Shown here: piece after piece, positions 36,301-47,600 of the stretch | How positions within the stretch are numbered: the stretch's first letter is position 1 | Layout of the letters: each line of letters begins with the position of its first letter | DNA from: Pempheris klunzingeri | Taxonomy: Eukaryota > Chordata > Actinopteri > Acropomatiformes > Pempheridae | Direction: 5' to 3' | Assembly (NCBI RefSeq): GCF_042242105.1 | Contig: NC_092026.1 | Location: 16,976,691-17,040,690, forward strand | Length of the DNA stretch: 64,000 nucleotides | Program-made: the position numbers and the translations under genes | Notes under the pieces: model-generated | Seen by the model: the letters and a program-made list of their open reading frames with translations, nothing else | The model's database searches: none | Told to the model about the DNA's origin: nothing

Positions 36301-37504
36301 CTTTATCTCCTCCAAGTGTCTGGCCAAACATCAACAACGGCATGAAGAGGTCGGTGAGATGGAGACCGCCAAATTAATGAGTGGAGGTAAACACAGGAAG
36401 GGTGGCTCCATTCATCGGACTTCGTCCACATCTATGTCCTCCAGGAAAACATCTGTCAAAGCCGTCTACCCAAGAGGACGAGTCACGCATAACTGTCCAC
36501 TGTGTGGAAGGAGCTTTAAGTATCGGTTTGAATTTCTGGAACACCAGAGGTTCCACACTGCGGTGAAGCCTTACAAGTGCTCTCAGTGTGGTAAAGCCTT
36601 TCGCACAGAAGCTCACCTGTCGGGCCACAGGAAGAGAAAGTGTAAAAATGCTTCCCACATTTGCACCAAGTGTGGATGTCAGTTCAGGTCTATTAGTGAG
36701 CGGGTCAGGCATCAGTGTGTCCAGCTGCTGACAAAATACGAGTGTTCTCATTGTGGAAAAACGTTCAAAATGGCCCACCTGCTGAGGAACCATCAGATGA
36801 GCGAGCACCAGCTCCCCTACAGCCCCAACCATCGCTTCAGGTGCAGATACTGTGATGAGACTTTCCCTGGCATCAGCGAGCTGAAGTACCATCAGAGAGT
36901 TGACCATGAGAAACCTTATCAATGTCAGGAATGTGGCAAGTGTTTCCTGTCTGAAAAATGCCTGGCCAACCACGAGCTGCGCCACAACGATGACCGACCG
37001 GAGAGCTGTCTCGTCTGTGGCCGCGGCTTCAGAAACCGCTACGACTTGAAGCAGCACATGCGCACTCACACAGGAGAGCGGCCTTACCAGTGCACTCACT
37101 GCTCCCAGTGTTTCTCCACAGCAGGAGGACTGAGGAGTCACACCAGGGTTCACACCGGCGAGAAGCCGCACATTTGCCCAGATTGTGGCAAAGCCTTTTC
37201 CCAGATGGGTGCAATGCGCACCCACAGGCTCACCCACACAGGAGAAAGACCCTTCAAGTGCACAGTGTGTGGCAAAGGATTTACTATGGCACACAAGGTA
37301 ACAGTTCACATGCGTGTGCACACAGGAGAGCGGCCGTACGTGTGCTCTCAGTGCGGGAAAGCCTTCTCAGATGGAAGTGTGCTGAAGCAGCACATGCTGA
37401 ACCACTCAGGGGTGCGACCGTACCACTGCCAGATCTGTCCCAAGACCTACACCTGCCTGAACCACCTGAGGAGGCACCTGAAAAGCCACTCCAACGTGAA
37501 CTGA
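33353..37504 (+). CDS. TIN2 N-terminal-domain/C2H2 zinc-finger fusion protein, 18 fingers (gene 2)
   Basis: Seven coding exons: 33353-33365, 34168-34370, 34470-34562, 34895-34990, 35162-35272, 35383-35512, 35628-37504 (840 aa). Exon phases equal those of gene 1, and exon sizes match (203, 93, 96 versus 93, 111, 130 versus 133). The start reads Met-Asn-Asp-Met-Glu across the first junction. Residues about 15-205 are the TINF2_N-like domain. Residues 216-295 form an acidic, Ser/Pro-rich linker. Residues about 296-836 carry eighteen C2H2 fingers, with a basic Lys/Ser/Thr-rich spacer between fingers 6 and 7. Fingers 7-12 resemble fingers 1-6, so an internal duplication added six fingers relative to gene 1. 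Predicted nuclear DNA-binding protein; target and partners unknown. Confidence 0.9.
34168..35512 (+). other. TINF2_N-like (TRFH-fold) domain exons of gene 2
   Basis: Exons 2-6. Seen: SAVMWEVVRQRNIKHYGKLE, LLSLGLRAR, NFMKLVQGLIED and VEYGPDFDTALETLVCEFF. The exon at 35162-35272 is almost identical to its partner in gene 1, while the exon at 34470-34562 has diverged strongly. As in TIN2, the conserved positions are a Trp-Glu-Val-Val helix, a Gly-Leu-Arg-Ala-Arg end of exon 2 and an Glu-Tyr-Gly helix start. Confidence 0.8.
35861..36343 (+). repeat. Six-finger block A of gene 2 (copy 1 of internal duplication)
   Basis: Fingers 1-6. Marker features shared with block B: finger 2 ending Lys-Cys with following KNA, finger 3 shortened to end RHHC, finger 5 ending YHQQVDH, and the DKPYQC linker. 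Gene 1 has one equivalent block (its fingers 1-6). Confidence 0.9.
36488..36985 (+). repeat. Six-finger block B of gene 2 (copy 2 of internal duplication)
   Basis: Fingers 7-12. Finger 8 ends RKRKC with KNAS after it, finger 9 ends VRHQC, finger 11 ends YHQRVDH and the linker is EKPYQC, in the same order as block A. It is preceded by RGRVTHNC, which resembles RQRVAHKC before finger 1 of gene 1. This suggests the spacer was duplicated along with the fingers. Confidence 0.9.
37007..37491 (+). other. C-terminal six-finger array (13-18) of gene 2
   Basis: Six regular C2H2 fingers joined by TGE[KR]P linkers. They align one to one with fingers 7-12 of gene 1, and the last finger CLNHLRRHLKSH is near identical. 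Such regular arrays are the usual DNA-contacting kind. Confidence 0.95.
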
Positions 37505-37704
37505 GTCTCTTACACATACCAAGACACTGCATGTGGCAGTTAGGCTACTAACATTGCAACGGACCAACTAAACCAAGCAATACATGGAGGATGATAGAAT
37601 GATGCTGTACAGTTGCTGTTGAAATTGAAGTGACAAGTTCAGTTTCCTCTTCACTGTAAAGTAAATGTAATCACAATAGCCAATTATCAAGGACTACGAA
37701 CGCT

Positions 37705-38092
37705 TAAAGGATTACTTTGACATTTTAGGGATCACACTCATTTGCTTTGTTGCCAATAGTTGGAGCAGAGTGATGCCACTCTTTACTTGTGTCCACTGCT
37801 GCGCTGGAACCAGTAGACTGTTAGCTTAGCACAAAGACTGGAAGCAGGGGGAAATAGCTAGCCTGACTCAGTCCCAAGGTATCAGAAATCTGCAAAGAAG
37901 TGGTCTGTTATGTATTACATCAGTCATTCTTACACTCTGGTGTTAGTACAGATAAACGAAGACCTCAGTCAGGCTAGCTGTTTCCAGGTTGTAGCTTCAT
38001 TTTGAAAGGACAAATACGAGAGTGGCATCCCTCTTCTCACCTAAGGCTCAGCAAGAAAGTGTAAAGGCTTATTCCACAAAATGTCAAACCGT
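37705..38092. mobile_element. Family-A terminal-inverted-repeat element, about 390 bp
   Basis: Left end TAAAGGATTACTTTGACATT. The right end, reverse-complemented, contains TTTGACATTTTGTGGAATAA. The interior has TTAGCTTAGCACAAAGACTG and GGCTAGCTGTTTCCAGG, blocks recognisable in many fish genomes. No coding capacity, so a non-autonomous DNA element is the likely class. It sits in the presumed 3' UTR or just downstream of gene 2. Confidence 0.65.
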
Positions 38093-39892
38093 TTTAACAT
38101 CAGCACAAGCAAATGGTCCGTTCTTTTCCTTCATTCCCTACCAGGCTGTTGAACTTTGAGCTTTTTTTTTTTTTTTCTTACATCAGTTTCTTAAGCATGA
38201 ATATGATTGGATGTTATTCTGGTTATTTTTTGGGTGAGATACTGTATGTTCAGAAGCTGTAATATTGATGAAAATATATTTTTGGAAAGGCCTCAACAGT
38301 AATAGAAATGAAATGTTAGCTCTCTGTAAATACGCTGAAAGACAAATTATTGTGAGAGTGCAAAGTTAAGATAATGGCACCGTCTATTTCAACATGACAT
38401 ATTCCTGTAGGCCTTTTATATTCCCCACTATGGTTTGCAAAGTTTGTGAATTTCAAATTAAATGACCGTGGTTATATTTTGTGCATGCTGAATTTATTTA
38501 AAAGAGGAAAACGTCTGTGAGAATTCTCAGACAAAGTGAGGATGGTATTTAATTTGCTATCAGAAGAACAGGTTTCACTAGAGGGCAGTGGGTGACCATT
38601 ACCCCCCCCCCCCAAATAGAGATTGATGAGGGACTGATACAGCGGATGTTGGTTTGGCCCATTTCCTGTCATTAACCCTGCTTGGCGTGATTCAGAATCT
38701 TGATTAGCCTGCAATTTCCTGATGTTTCGACCGGAGCCTGGCTGATCCTCACGTGGTTTAAACCGTGACAAAGAAAATTTTGTTCTGTGTGTGTGGTGCC
38801 ACTTCAGCCCAGTTTAGCCCACAGTAAACTTCAATCCAAACCACTATTCCCAGTACCTTGGATGATAACTTGGACCTCAGGCAGACGATGTCTTAAGTCA
38901 TATCCTAACAGGCGCTTTGTGGTTAATCTCTTCCGTCTGTGCTGCGCTGACTTGCATGTTTTCTCTGGAAGAGAGAAGCTGTTTTTTTGTTGTTTTTTTT
39001 CTTCACCCTCAGTTTCTCCCTTGTTCCATGCTTATGTTTCATCTCACCCGTGGTCATTTATGCATATTAACTTTTAAATCAAATTCTCTCAAACAAACCC
39101 AAATCTTTGCCATTCACATGGAAATCAAACCCAAACATGAATGTGGTTCATGTTGAATGTTGCAAGATGTTAAAAACCACCAACAGTACAAACCCGTTAC
39201 AAGGCTGGAGACACAGGCTGTACTCAGCACTATTCCCTCCTCCTCTCTGACTCAGAAATGCTGCTAATCTTCTCCACTGAACATCGGGATCCTGTGGAAA
39301 CTCGTGCTACATCCTGTCTGCCAACAGGCTGTGCCCAAGACATTATGCAGAACCTCTCAGCTTTAGGAAGCGAGCGTGTTCTGAATTTCTTTATACACAT
39401 CGTCGCCCTTTATCTGGACCTTTTAAGGACATTCTCCATATTTGTGTCCTCTGGATGAAAGATAATGACTTGTTAGTGATCTCGGTCCCACTTGCCACTT
39501 TCAGGACCTTTTGAAAAGACCAAAAAAGTCCCTTTCTTTGAACGAAATTGCTAAACAGTCACCACTGCCTGGCAAATTATGGAGTAATACAATTTTATGG
39601 AGTAATGCGCTCCTGACGAAAGCATGTATTGAAACATCTCACAATGCATGCATCCCAGTTTATACCCGCCCCACCCCTGCCAAAACTGCACCAGATTTAC
39701 TATGAGAGCTTGCTAATAAACACAGATCATTACCAGATGTCCCCCCCCCCCCTCCCCCACCTCCTCTTTTCATCCCTCCTTTTCTCCCTTCTTTCCTTCC
39801 GCACAAATCCACACAACTTTTTCTAACTGTAAGAGTGATCTCAGTGGAAAATCTGAGTCCAGGCCAGACCTTCCCTGCAGCCCCACAGTTGA

Positions 39893-39894
<2 letters not shown>

Positions 39895-39931
<37 letters not shown>
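39895..39931. repeat. CA microsatellite
   Basis: About 37 bp of (CA)n upstream of col6a1. Confidence 0.9.
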
Positions 39932-39933
<2 letters not shown>

Positions 39934-40560
39934 GTATGTCCACAGCAACCGTGCAACATCCACCCCCATCAACACGATGCCAAATGAACGCTCCACGCCT
40001 CCACCTCTGTGGCTCACTGCGCCCCCAAACTCTTTCCGAAGTCCCCTCCAGGACCTGCTCCCAGGGAGCGCTAGATGGCGCTGTGTCTCTTCCTGCTTCC
40101 AAGGGAGACAGTGTAAAGAGCCCCCCCACCACCACCTCCCCACCACCACCACCACTTGAAGTTCAGGTCAGGTCTGGGTGCCGAAGTGAACCAGATGTAT
40201 TCAAACTCCACCCGCCCCCCATCTTTCACAGAACCGAGTAAGTTTTACAGAAACAAAATCCAAAATGCCTCCAAGATGTGCGTCAGCTGCTTTTCATTAG
40301 GTTTGATGAAATGACTCCAAGTGTGCGTTTGGTTATTTTCTGCATGTTATGTGGGGTCTGTTACCTGTATGAGAGACCAGAAAAGCTAGAAAACTTTCTC
40401 TGGTTTCTCTTTGTTCACGTGCTGAAATCATTCAAACATAATAAGATCACTTTCTACAAACAGCCCCTCTCCTGCAGAAGAAAACCAGATCTGTCTATCG
40501 CAGCCTCCCCCACTCAGCAGGTTTACTGTTTATTCCCGTGTCCCCGTGGAGCCCTTTTAA

Positions 40561-40903
40561 GGAAACAGGCCTGTTTGGACTTTCGTATAAACTTCTGGTC
40601 CGTGCGCGATCTCGCGTGTTTCTACTCATCGTCTCCAGCGGGAGCGCGTGCACTCTTTACCCACTCCTCCTCCTCCTCCCCCTCCTCCCCCTTCCTCGCC
40701 GTGCGTACTGGTCCTCCTCTGCGCGCTCTGGCTCTCGCCTTGGACAAACTGCGGCGGAGCGCTGGATCACCAAAAGTTCGCCGAATCGGTGTAGAAGTGC
40801 CGGGCTCGGAGCCGGAGTGGGTCGGTGTTTGTTTTTCTGTTTAGTCCGGGGTTTGGGGCGCTGTGTTTTTTGGTTTCTTAGTTTTTTTGTTGCAGTTTAA
40901 ACC
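40561..40903 (+). promoter_or_regulatory. col6a1: Probable promoter/5' UTR of col6a1
   Basis: CpG-containing sequence (many CG dinucleotides between 40595 and 40830) with a CTCCTCCTCC/CCCTCC polypyrimidine tract at about 40664-40698, ending in a T-rich leader before ACCATGG. The ATG at 40904 has a good Kozak context (ACC ATG G). No TATA box was seen, as is usual for collagen VI genes. The exact start site is not determinable here. Confidence 0.45.
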
Positions 40904-42900
40904 ATGGAGACTCTCAGAGGGCTCCTCGCGCTGCTGTGCGTTCTCCTGGCCGGAGCGCAAACCCAGATCCAAAAAAACAGGTTTTCGGGTAAGTTTGCTG
41001 AAAATGTGTCGTGCTCTAGTATGTGGTCTTTGTGGAGTGATGGTGCATGAAAAGTCTGTCTGTGTTTGAATCTAACATGAAGTGATGTTTGCTGCAAGAG
41101 CCCGTCCAGATGTTCACTGTCTTTGCGTAGCGTCACAGAGCTGCAGCAGAGATGCAATAACGACTGAGAGTGAGATCAGAGGATGAGAGCAGACTAGGCC
41201 ACCCTGAGCAGGCCTGTGTTTGGTCCTTGATGGGCCTGAATAGCGGGCGTTGGGTGTCATACAGGCTAAGATTTATGCAGTGGATGCCAAAATGATAATC
41301 TCACCAAAGCAGGCGGTGGCACCCAGGCCTGCTTTAAAGCCAAGGTGCTGTGCAGGAGTCAAAGTACAGGTGCATATGCAGGCAGCCATGTTGTAGGTGC
41401 AGGCAGTCAGCACAGGCCTGTCATACATCCACCTGTGTGATAATGGATAGATGAGATAGGTCAGACCCTCCACACCCAGTGTGGTGCAGGGTGCTCCAAG
41501 CAGCATCATGCTGGTCTCCAGTGCTGACATCACTTGAACTGATGGATGGGAGATTGATCATAAATCAATTTTGGATTTATTGGCTCATGAACACATAGGT
41601 TTCACTTTGAATGTGTCATGTGGCAGTTTGATGGTTGTCCAGTGGACGATATTCGCTGACAGCCATCTTTGTTTGTTTGTTTGTTTCATGAGCAGATTGT
41701 CCGGTTGACATTTTCTTTGTGCTGGATACATCTGAGAGTGTCGCCCTCAGACAGAAACCTCCCAACTTTTATATTGACCAGATCAAAGAATTCACCAATC
41801 GCTTCATAGATGAACTCAAGGACATGTAAGACACACACGCACACGCATACACACACACACACACGTGTCTGCAGTGATGGAAGAAGCATTCAGGCCCTTT
41901 ACTTCTAAAAGCAGCAACAACAGATACTCCATTACAAGTAAAAGTACTCCAAGAGTACTTCACTTTTGCTAGAGTGGTTTATCTTTGCACCTTGCTGCAG
42001 TGATGCACAGGTGCACTCTGGGATCATCGCATCACATCACTGTCAGGTGTTCTCACAGGTGCAATATGACCCACCTCACCCACCTCTGACTGAAACTTTT
42101 AACCGCAGAGTGTTAAGTCACTCTCTCAGTAACAGCACATATGTATTAGTAAGTATCACAGATACCTGTCAGTGTCATGTCATTATGATGCTGTATTATT
42201 GTGCAGGTTTGGAAGTAAATTCTGAATCTGCAAAGTAATTAGTTACTGAAGCTGAAATGTAGTGGAGTAGTATTAAGTAGCATAACATGAAAATATTCAG
42301 GTACAGTCACTTTAAAACTGCAATACTTGAGTGTACTCAGTTACTTTCCTCCACTGCCTGCTTGTACCATGTTGCATGTTAATGTTGTGGATGGTTGTCC
42401 TATCAGACGACCGTTACTCTACTGTTACTCCTCTGCTTATCCAGGGAGCACCGGTGTGATCGCACCTTGACGTGGAACTCCGGAGCGCTGCACTACAGTG
42501 ACGACGTCATCCTCATTCGAGAGCTGAGTGACTTGAGAACTGATCGGCAGGCCCTGAAGAACAGCATCAACGCGATCAGTTACATCGGCAAGGGCACGTA
42601 CACTGACTGCGCCATCAAGAAGGGCCTTTCTGAGTTGTTAATTGGGTAATAATAACACACACACACACACACACAACTACAATTTAATAATAATAGGAAG
42701 AGAAATATCATTTCTGAGTGTGTGTTTGTGTGTCAGGGGTTCCAACCATCCTGAGAATAAGTACATCGTGGTGGTGACTGACGGCCATCCTATCACTGGT
42801 TACAAAGAGCCATGTGGAGGCGTGCAGGAGGCTGCTAACGAAGCCAGGCAACATGGAGTCAAAGTGTTCGCCGTTGCCATCTCACCTGATCAGGAGGTAC

Positions 42901-42935
<35 letters not shown>

Positions 42936-43961
42936 TTGTATTTCTATGTCACTGAGGACCCTCATCAGCCTCTAATCCAATATTTAATCACCACAATTAA
43001 ACAAAATAGTGAAATCAGTCAAATCTGTCAAAGCTCTGGCTTCAGTGTTTCGCATTACAGATTTCTGTCTTTGTGTTTTTCCTTCGTGCTCAGTTGGACA
43101 AAGGTGATGTCAGATACATCTGTGGACCAATCAGGATTTAGGATTTAGCGTTTGATTAGAGGGATGTTTGGTCACCACCAGTCAAATCTAAACAAACCTC
43201 AACCCCACAGGCCTGATGAAGCAGATTAGCTTAGATTTTTTTATTGTCTTATGTAGTCATGAATGGTTACGGGAGAAATACTTGAGATTGGAAAGCAAGC
43301 TTTCACAGGCTGTAAGACCTTCTCATTATATCTTTATACAGTATTAACATACTCCTTTGTACACTGAAAGAGTTGCTGATCCCTCTCCATCTCTGCCCTC
43401 TATCTAGTGTGACTCAAATTTAAGAGATGGGCATCCAGTCCCAAGTTCTTGTCCAGTGCCAAAATGTGTTCCGAAGTTAGGAAGCATTAAGAGGGAATTC
43501 CACACTAAAAAGACTTTGTTTTTGAAAAAATGCCTATTTGATTTAGCTAACGCAGACTATTGACCTTAGTATTAGCTACAGCTCATCTGGGAATGCATTT
43601 CTCACTGAAATTATCCTTTATCCTTAAACTACTTCTAACATTCATCCTAAAACTCATTCCTTTGGAGAAGTGAAGACTGATGTTCTCCCACTGTGTCTGT
43701 GCTGCTGCTGACACTGTAAACTGATTACCAGACTGCAGCAAAAACAAATTTCACCAGCTTCTTTGAGTCATGGAGTCTCTCTTAATTAAAGAGTTTGGTC
43801 CTGACCTGCTCTAACATATATATTTATGTATCTATAAACGGAAGTGAAGTACCATCAAGTAAAGTAAAGCACAGGGCGGTACAGTAAAGCAAAAAGAAGT
43901 GCAGTGAAAACTGTCATTACTATTATGGTCTAAAAGTTCATATGGCCGTAGATATACGGGA

Positions 43962-43995
<34 letters not shown>

Positions 43996-44539
43996 CGAAC
44001 ACATGAAGTAGTGTCTTATTTCCACATATCATCACAAGAACATCCTGCGTAGTGTTAATGTGGAGAAGCAAGAGAAATCTTTCACACTGTATGGACTCTG
44101 TGGCTTGATGTCTGGACCAGACAAAAAATGAGGTGACCCAAATTCCAATGGGATGCTAGAAGGTAAATAGAAACGCAGCCACTGGGTGACTGATGAACTA
44201 CTGTGAGCCTCCTGGGGGAATGAATTAGAGCGTTTTTGACATAGGTCCCATGGAAACTGTCGATAATGTCTACAGTTTCTAAAGATTATGTCTAAAACAA
44301 GGAAGGCGTTGGCAGAAAAATCAGTCACATACAGCTCACCAGAGAACATACTGCAGCTGCTGCTTTCTGCCATCATGTGCTGATGAGGTTTGTATTGTGT
44401 GTCTGACCAGGACACCAGGCTGTCAATCATTGCCACAGACCAGACCTACAGACAGAACTTCACTGCTGCAGATGAATACAGAACTACCAAGATGGGAACC
44501 ATTCGAACCATCATCAACATGATCGTATGTATCCTCTTC

Positions 44540-44614
<75 letters not shown>

Positions 44615-47600
44615 CCTCTGTATCAGAATTCAACATTTGGATTTTTAACTAACATCTGTTTTCTCTCCTCCTTTACAGACAAATGAGACCAAGGATGTGG
44701 TATGTCTCCTTCATATATATTTTGAAAGGATTGGAATCTTTCTGTACGTGTGTGCTCCCTGCTTGCTTTCCAGTTAAAGGAGCAGGTCGCTATTCACATA
44801 GTTAATGTGCAATTGCACTTCGCATCCAGACGATTGGGTTTGCACTGAGCAACATGGTCAAAAATGTCATAAAAAACTTTAAGCTATTTGATCATTTGGA
44901 TCTTCATATTTTCCATCCAATTGTTTTAACTAAGATATTAATAATTATTCTGTTCCTTTAACTGAAACATCCTAACAGCAGAACTGTTTATAACCAGTTT
45001 TGCTGATGCAAGTTGTATTAAGAAATGTTTTGTATACCAGCTAAATACCGAGGCTTAAAAATGTTTAGAAAACTGATTTCTCCACCATAAGCAGTTTCTC
45101 TCTTTGTGACTACTAGAGTTGTTTATTTAGTGCAGTAAATCTTACTGAAAGGCGGTGAGAACATTTACACTGTCTGGGTCTCTGTCTCATTACCTTCCTC
45201 TTGTTCTGTCTCAGTTGCTGGTGATGTCTTGTTAGCGCAGGTCTCCGCTTTGAACGCTCTCATTCTCAGGGAGCAAGGAGGGGTCAGGCCACAGGAAGAG
45301 TAAATGAGCACATAGAAAAACAACTGAGATTGCAGTGATATTCACAGTCTTGCCTACTTTTGTATCTCCAAGTCAATCAATGCAGTCATACTGGACAAAC
45401 TGCCCAGCCCTTTTGTTACCTGACAGTCAAGCATGTTGTTATTAAGTTCAGTGGACTATGTCTCTTACTTAGATTTATTCAAAATAGCCAATAATCTTCA
45501 TAACCAAACTTACATAGAGGCACTTTCCTGTTTTAAGGATTCATAATTCTCTTTTTCTTTTTTTTTCCCAGTGTTGCTCTTTCGACTGCAACGTAAGTAT
45601 GCCACTCATCACCTCACTGCAACATGAATTCTCTGACTTTGTTTCTTGAGCAATTGTTTCACATTTTGTGTTAATTTTTAATTTTTTTTACTTTGTCTGC
45701 AGGCTCCAGGAGGGCCTAAAGGACCAGACGGAGACATCGGCGCTAAGGTGTGACGATATGATATGAAAACTTGCATCAGAAACCCAGTACAGTGCATTTG
45801 GTTGAACTAGTGAATGTATGTACTGGACTCCACTCATCTTTTTTTGCCTTTCTGCAGGGAGAAACAGGCAGACCGGGTATGCCAGGAGAGAAAGGAGATG
45901 TTGGTGACATGGTAGGTAACTTGCACAGAATATGAACACAATGCTAGGGGAAGATATGCTCGTCAAGTCTCTTTGGATTCGCTGTGCAGGTGTGTTCAAG
46001 TCTAATGTTTCTATCTTTGCATTGCAGGGCAACATTGGAGATCCTGGTCCTGTTGGTTACGGCGGAATGAAGGTAGAGTGTAAAGTCTTTGCTAAACACA
46101 AGTGATATTCTTCATAAAGGAACACCAGGACTAAAAGTGACAAAAGAGACTTTTTAGATGTGAATCAGGGGGTGTTGAGGAGATTTAGCAGCAGCACTGA
46201 TGCATAAGAAAGCTGTGAGCGATGGGTGATACAACAACGTTTTTTTTGTTAGACTTTATCCACTTTTTTTGCAACATTTCTATTGATATTTTGAAGCTAC
46301 AGGAGTGGAAATGATACTGGAGCCTTCGGTAACATATGTAATGGGTTACATCTCATAGACACATACAGTAAATATAGTCTTTGTTGTTTATGACCCACAA
46401 ACAACTGAATGTAAGCGAGGAAACCCTTTCAAACATACTGAGCGTATTTAGAACTTTTTCAGTTGTTCACCTGTTGATGCTCACTGACTCCAGGTCAGAG
46501 ATTACCCACCTTCTCACTGATCACTTTGCTGCCCGCAGTGATGATAATTATGATGTATTTCTGTTTCCAGGGAGATCGCGGCATCAGAGGAGAAAAGGTA
46601 CGAACAGATTGCACGAATGCAAACAAACTTAAACAGGATTCAGTAAATGCTCCTGGATTGCTGTGCTGTATTCACGTTGTGTGTGCTTTCTGCAGGGTGA
46701 CAGAGGACACAAAGGCTACAAGGTGAGCTCTTCACAACAGCCGCCTGGTTTTCAGAAGGATGCTCTCCCATCTGTGATTGCCCTGAATGCTAATGCTTAA
46801 TTATTTTATCTTCTCATTCTGTCTTTCTCAGGGAGACAAAGGTCAAAGGGGAAATGACGGGCATGATGGACAAAAGGTGAGTTACAGAGCTGAGCATCAC
46901 GGCCGTCTTTGTTTTGCTGACGTGATCAGGTTGTTTGAAGACATGTCTCTGTGGTTTTCCTCATTAGGGTGAAGCCGGTTTCCCTGGTCTTGCTGGCTGT
47001 AAAGGATCTCCGGGATCAGACGTGAGTTCAGTTCATCAGTCTCAGAATAATCCTGCAGTTTGGCCTCATCTGGAGCTCCACTCTCACTAATATGTCACAC
47101 ATGGCAGACAGTTGGGAATCACAGCCAGATGGACACTAATCACAAAATGTTAACACATTGATCAGGTCTGAAGCCTTCAAATACACAGTTGATCACATGT
47201 GTAGGTGTTAGAACAGACACATTTTAACTCTTCATTTTGGTATCTTAAATTCTCTCCTGCACAGACACACCCACTCAGACAGCCCACTTCCGTATCTGCC
47301 CAAGGCCCAGCCACATTGTTTACAGATCAGCCATTAGCCACAGTTTGATGTTTAGGAATGTTGCTGTCGGCCCTGATCAACATCTCTGCGTCCGTCTGGG
47401 TCCTCCAGGGTGGGCAGACCGAGGCCCTCGGCTCTCAATCATCACTCCGTTTACATTCTCTGCTGTCACATTGTTTAAATGAAACCATATAGTCATGCTG
47501 TATACAACACACAGGCATACATATGTGTACATGCACAGTATGTGGTTTCAGCTGTTTATAATCAGGAGCTGAAACTGCCTGTGTGATTTCTGCTTCCAGG

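Larger units (their letters stand above)
37505..40560. other. 3' UTR of gene 2 and intergenic DNA before col6a1
   Basis: No gene recognised. Contains a family-A element (37705-38092), a possible ATTAAA poly(A) signal at 38457-38462, C/T homopolymer-rich stretches near 38601 and 39738, and a CA repeat at 39895-39931. Minus-strand open frames across the CA repeat encode only repeat-derived Cys-Val runs. Confidence 0.6.

Noticed and set aside
36374..37321. Minus-strand open frame of 315 codons within gene 2
   Set aside because: It lies entirely antisense to the zinc-finger exon. Long antisense frames are expected from the repetitive finger codon pattern.
39660..40155. Overlapping minus-strand frames upstream of col6a1
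   Set aside because: They run through the CA microsatellite and C/T-rich tracts, giving Cys-Val and Gly runs; no domain.
40278..40844. Plus-strand frame of 188 codons just before col6a1
   Set aside because: Covers the GC-rich promoter/5' UTR; Ser/Pro/Leu-rich low-complexity translation with no homology that I recognise.
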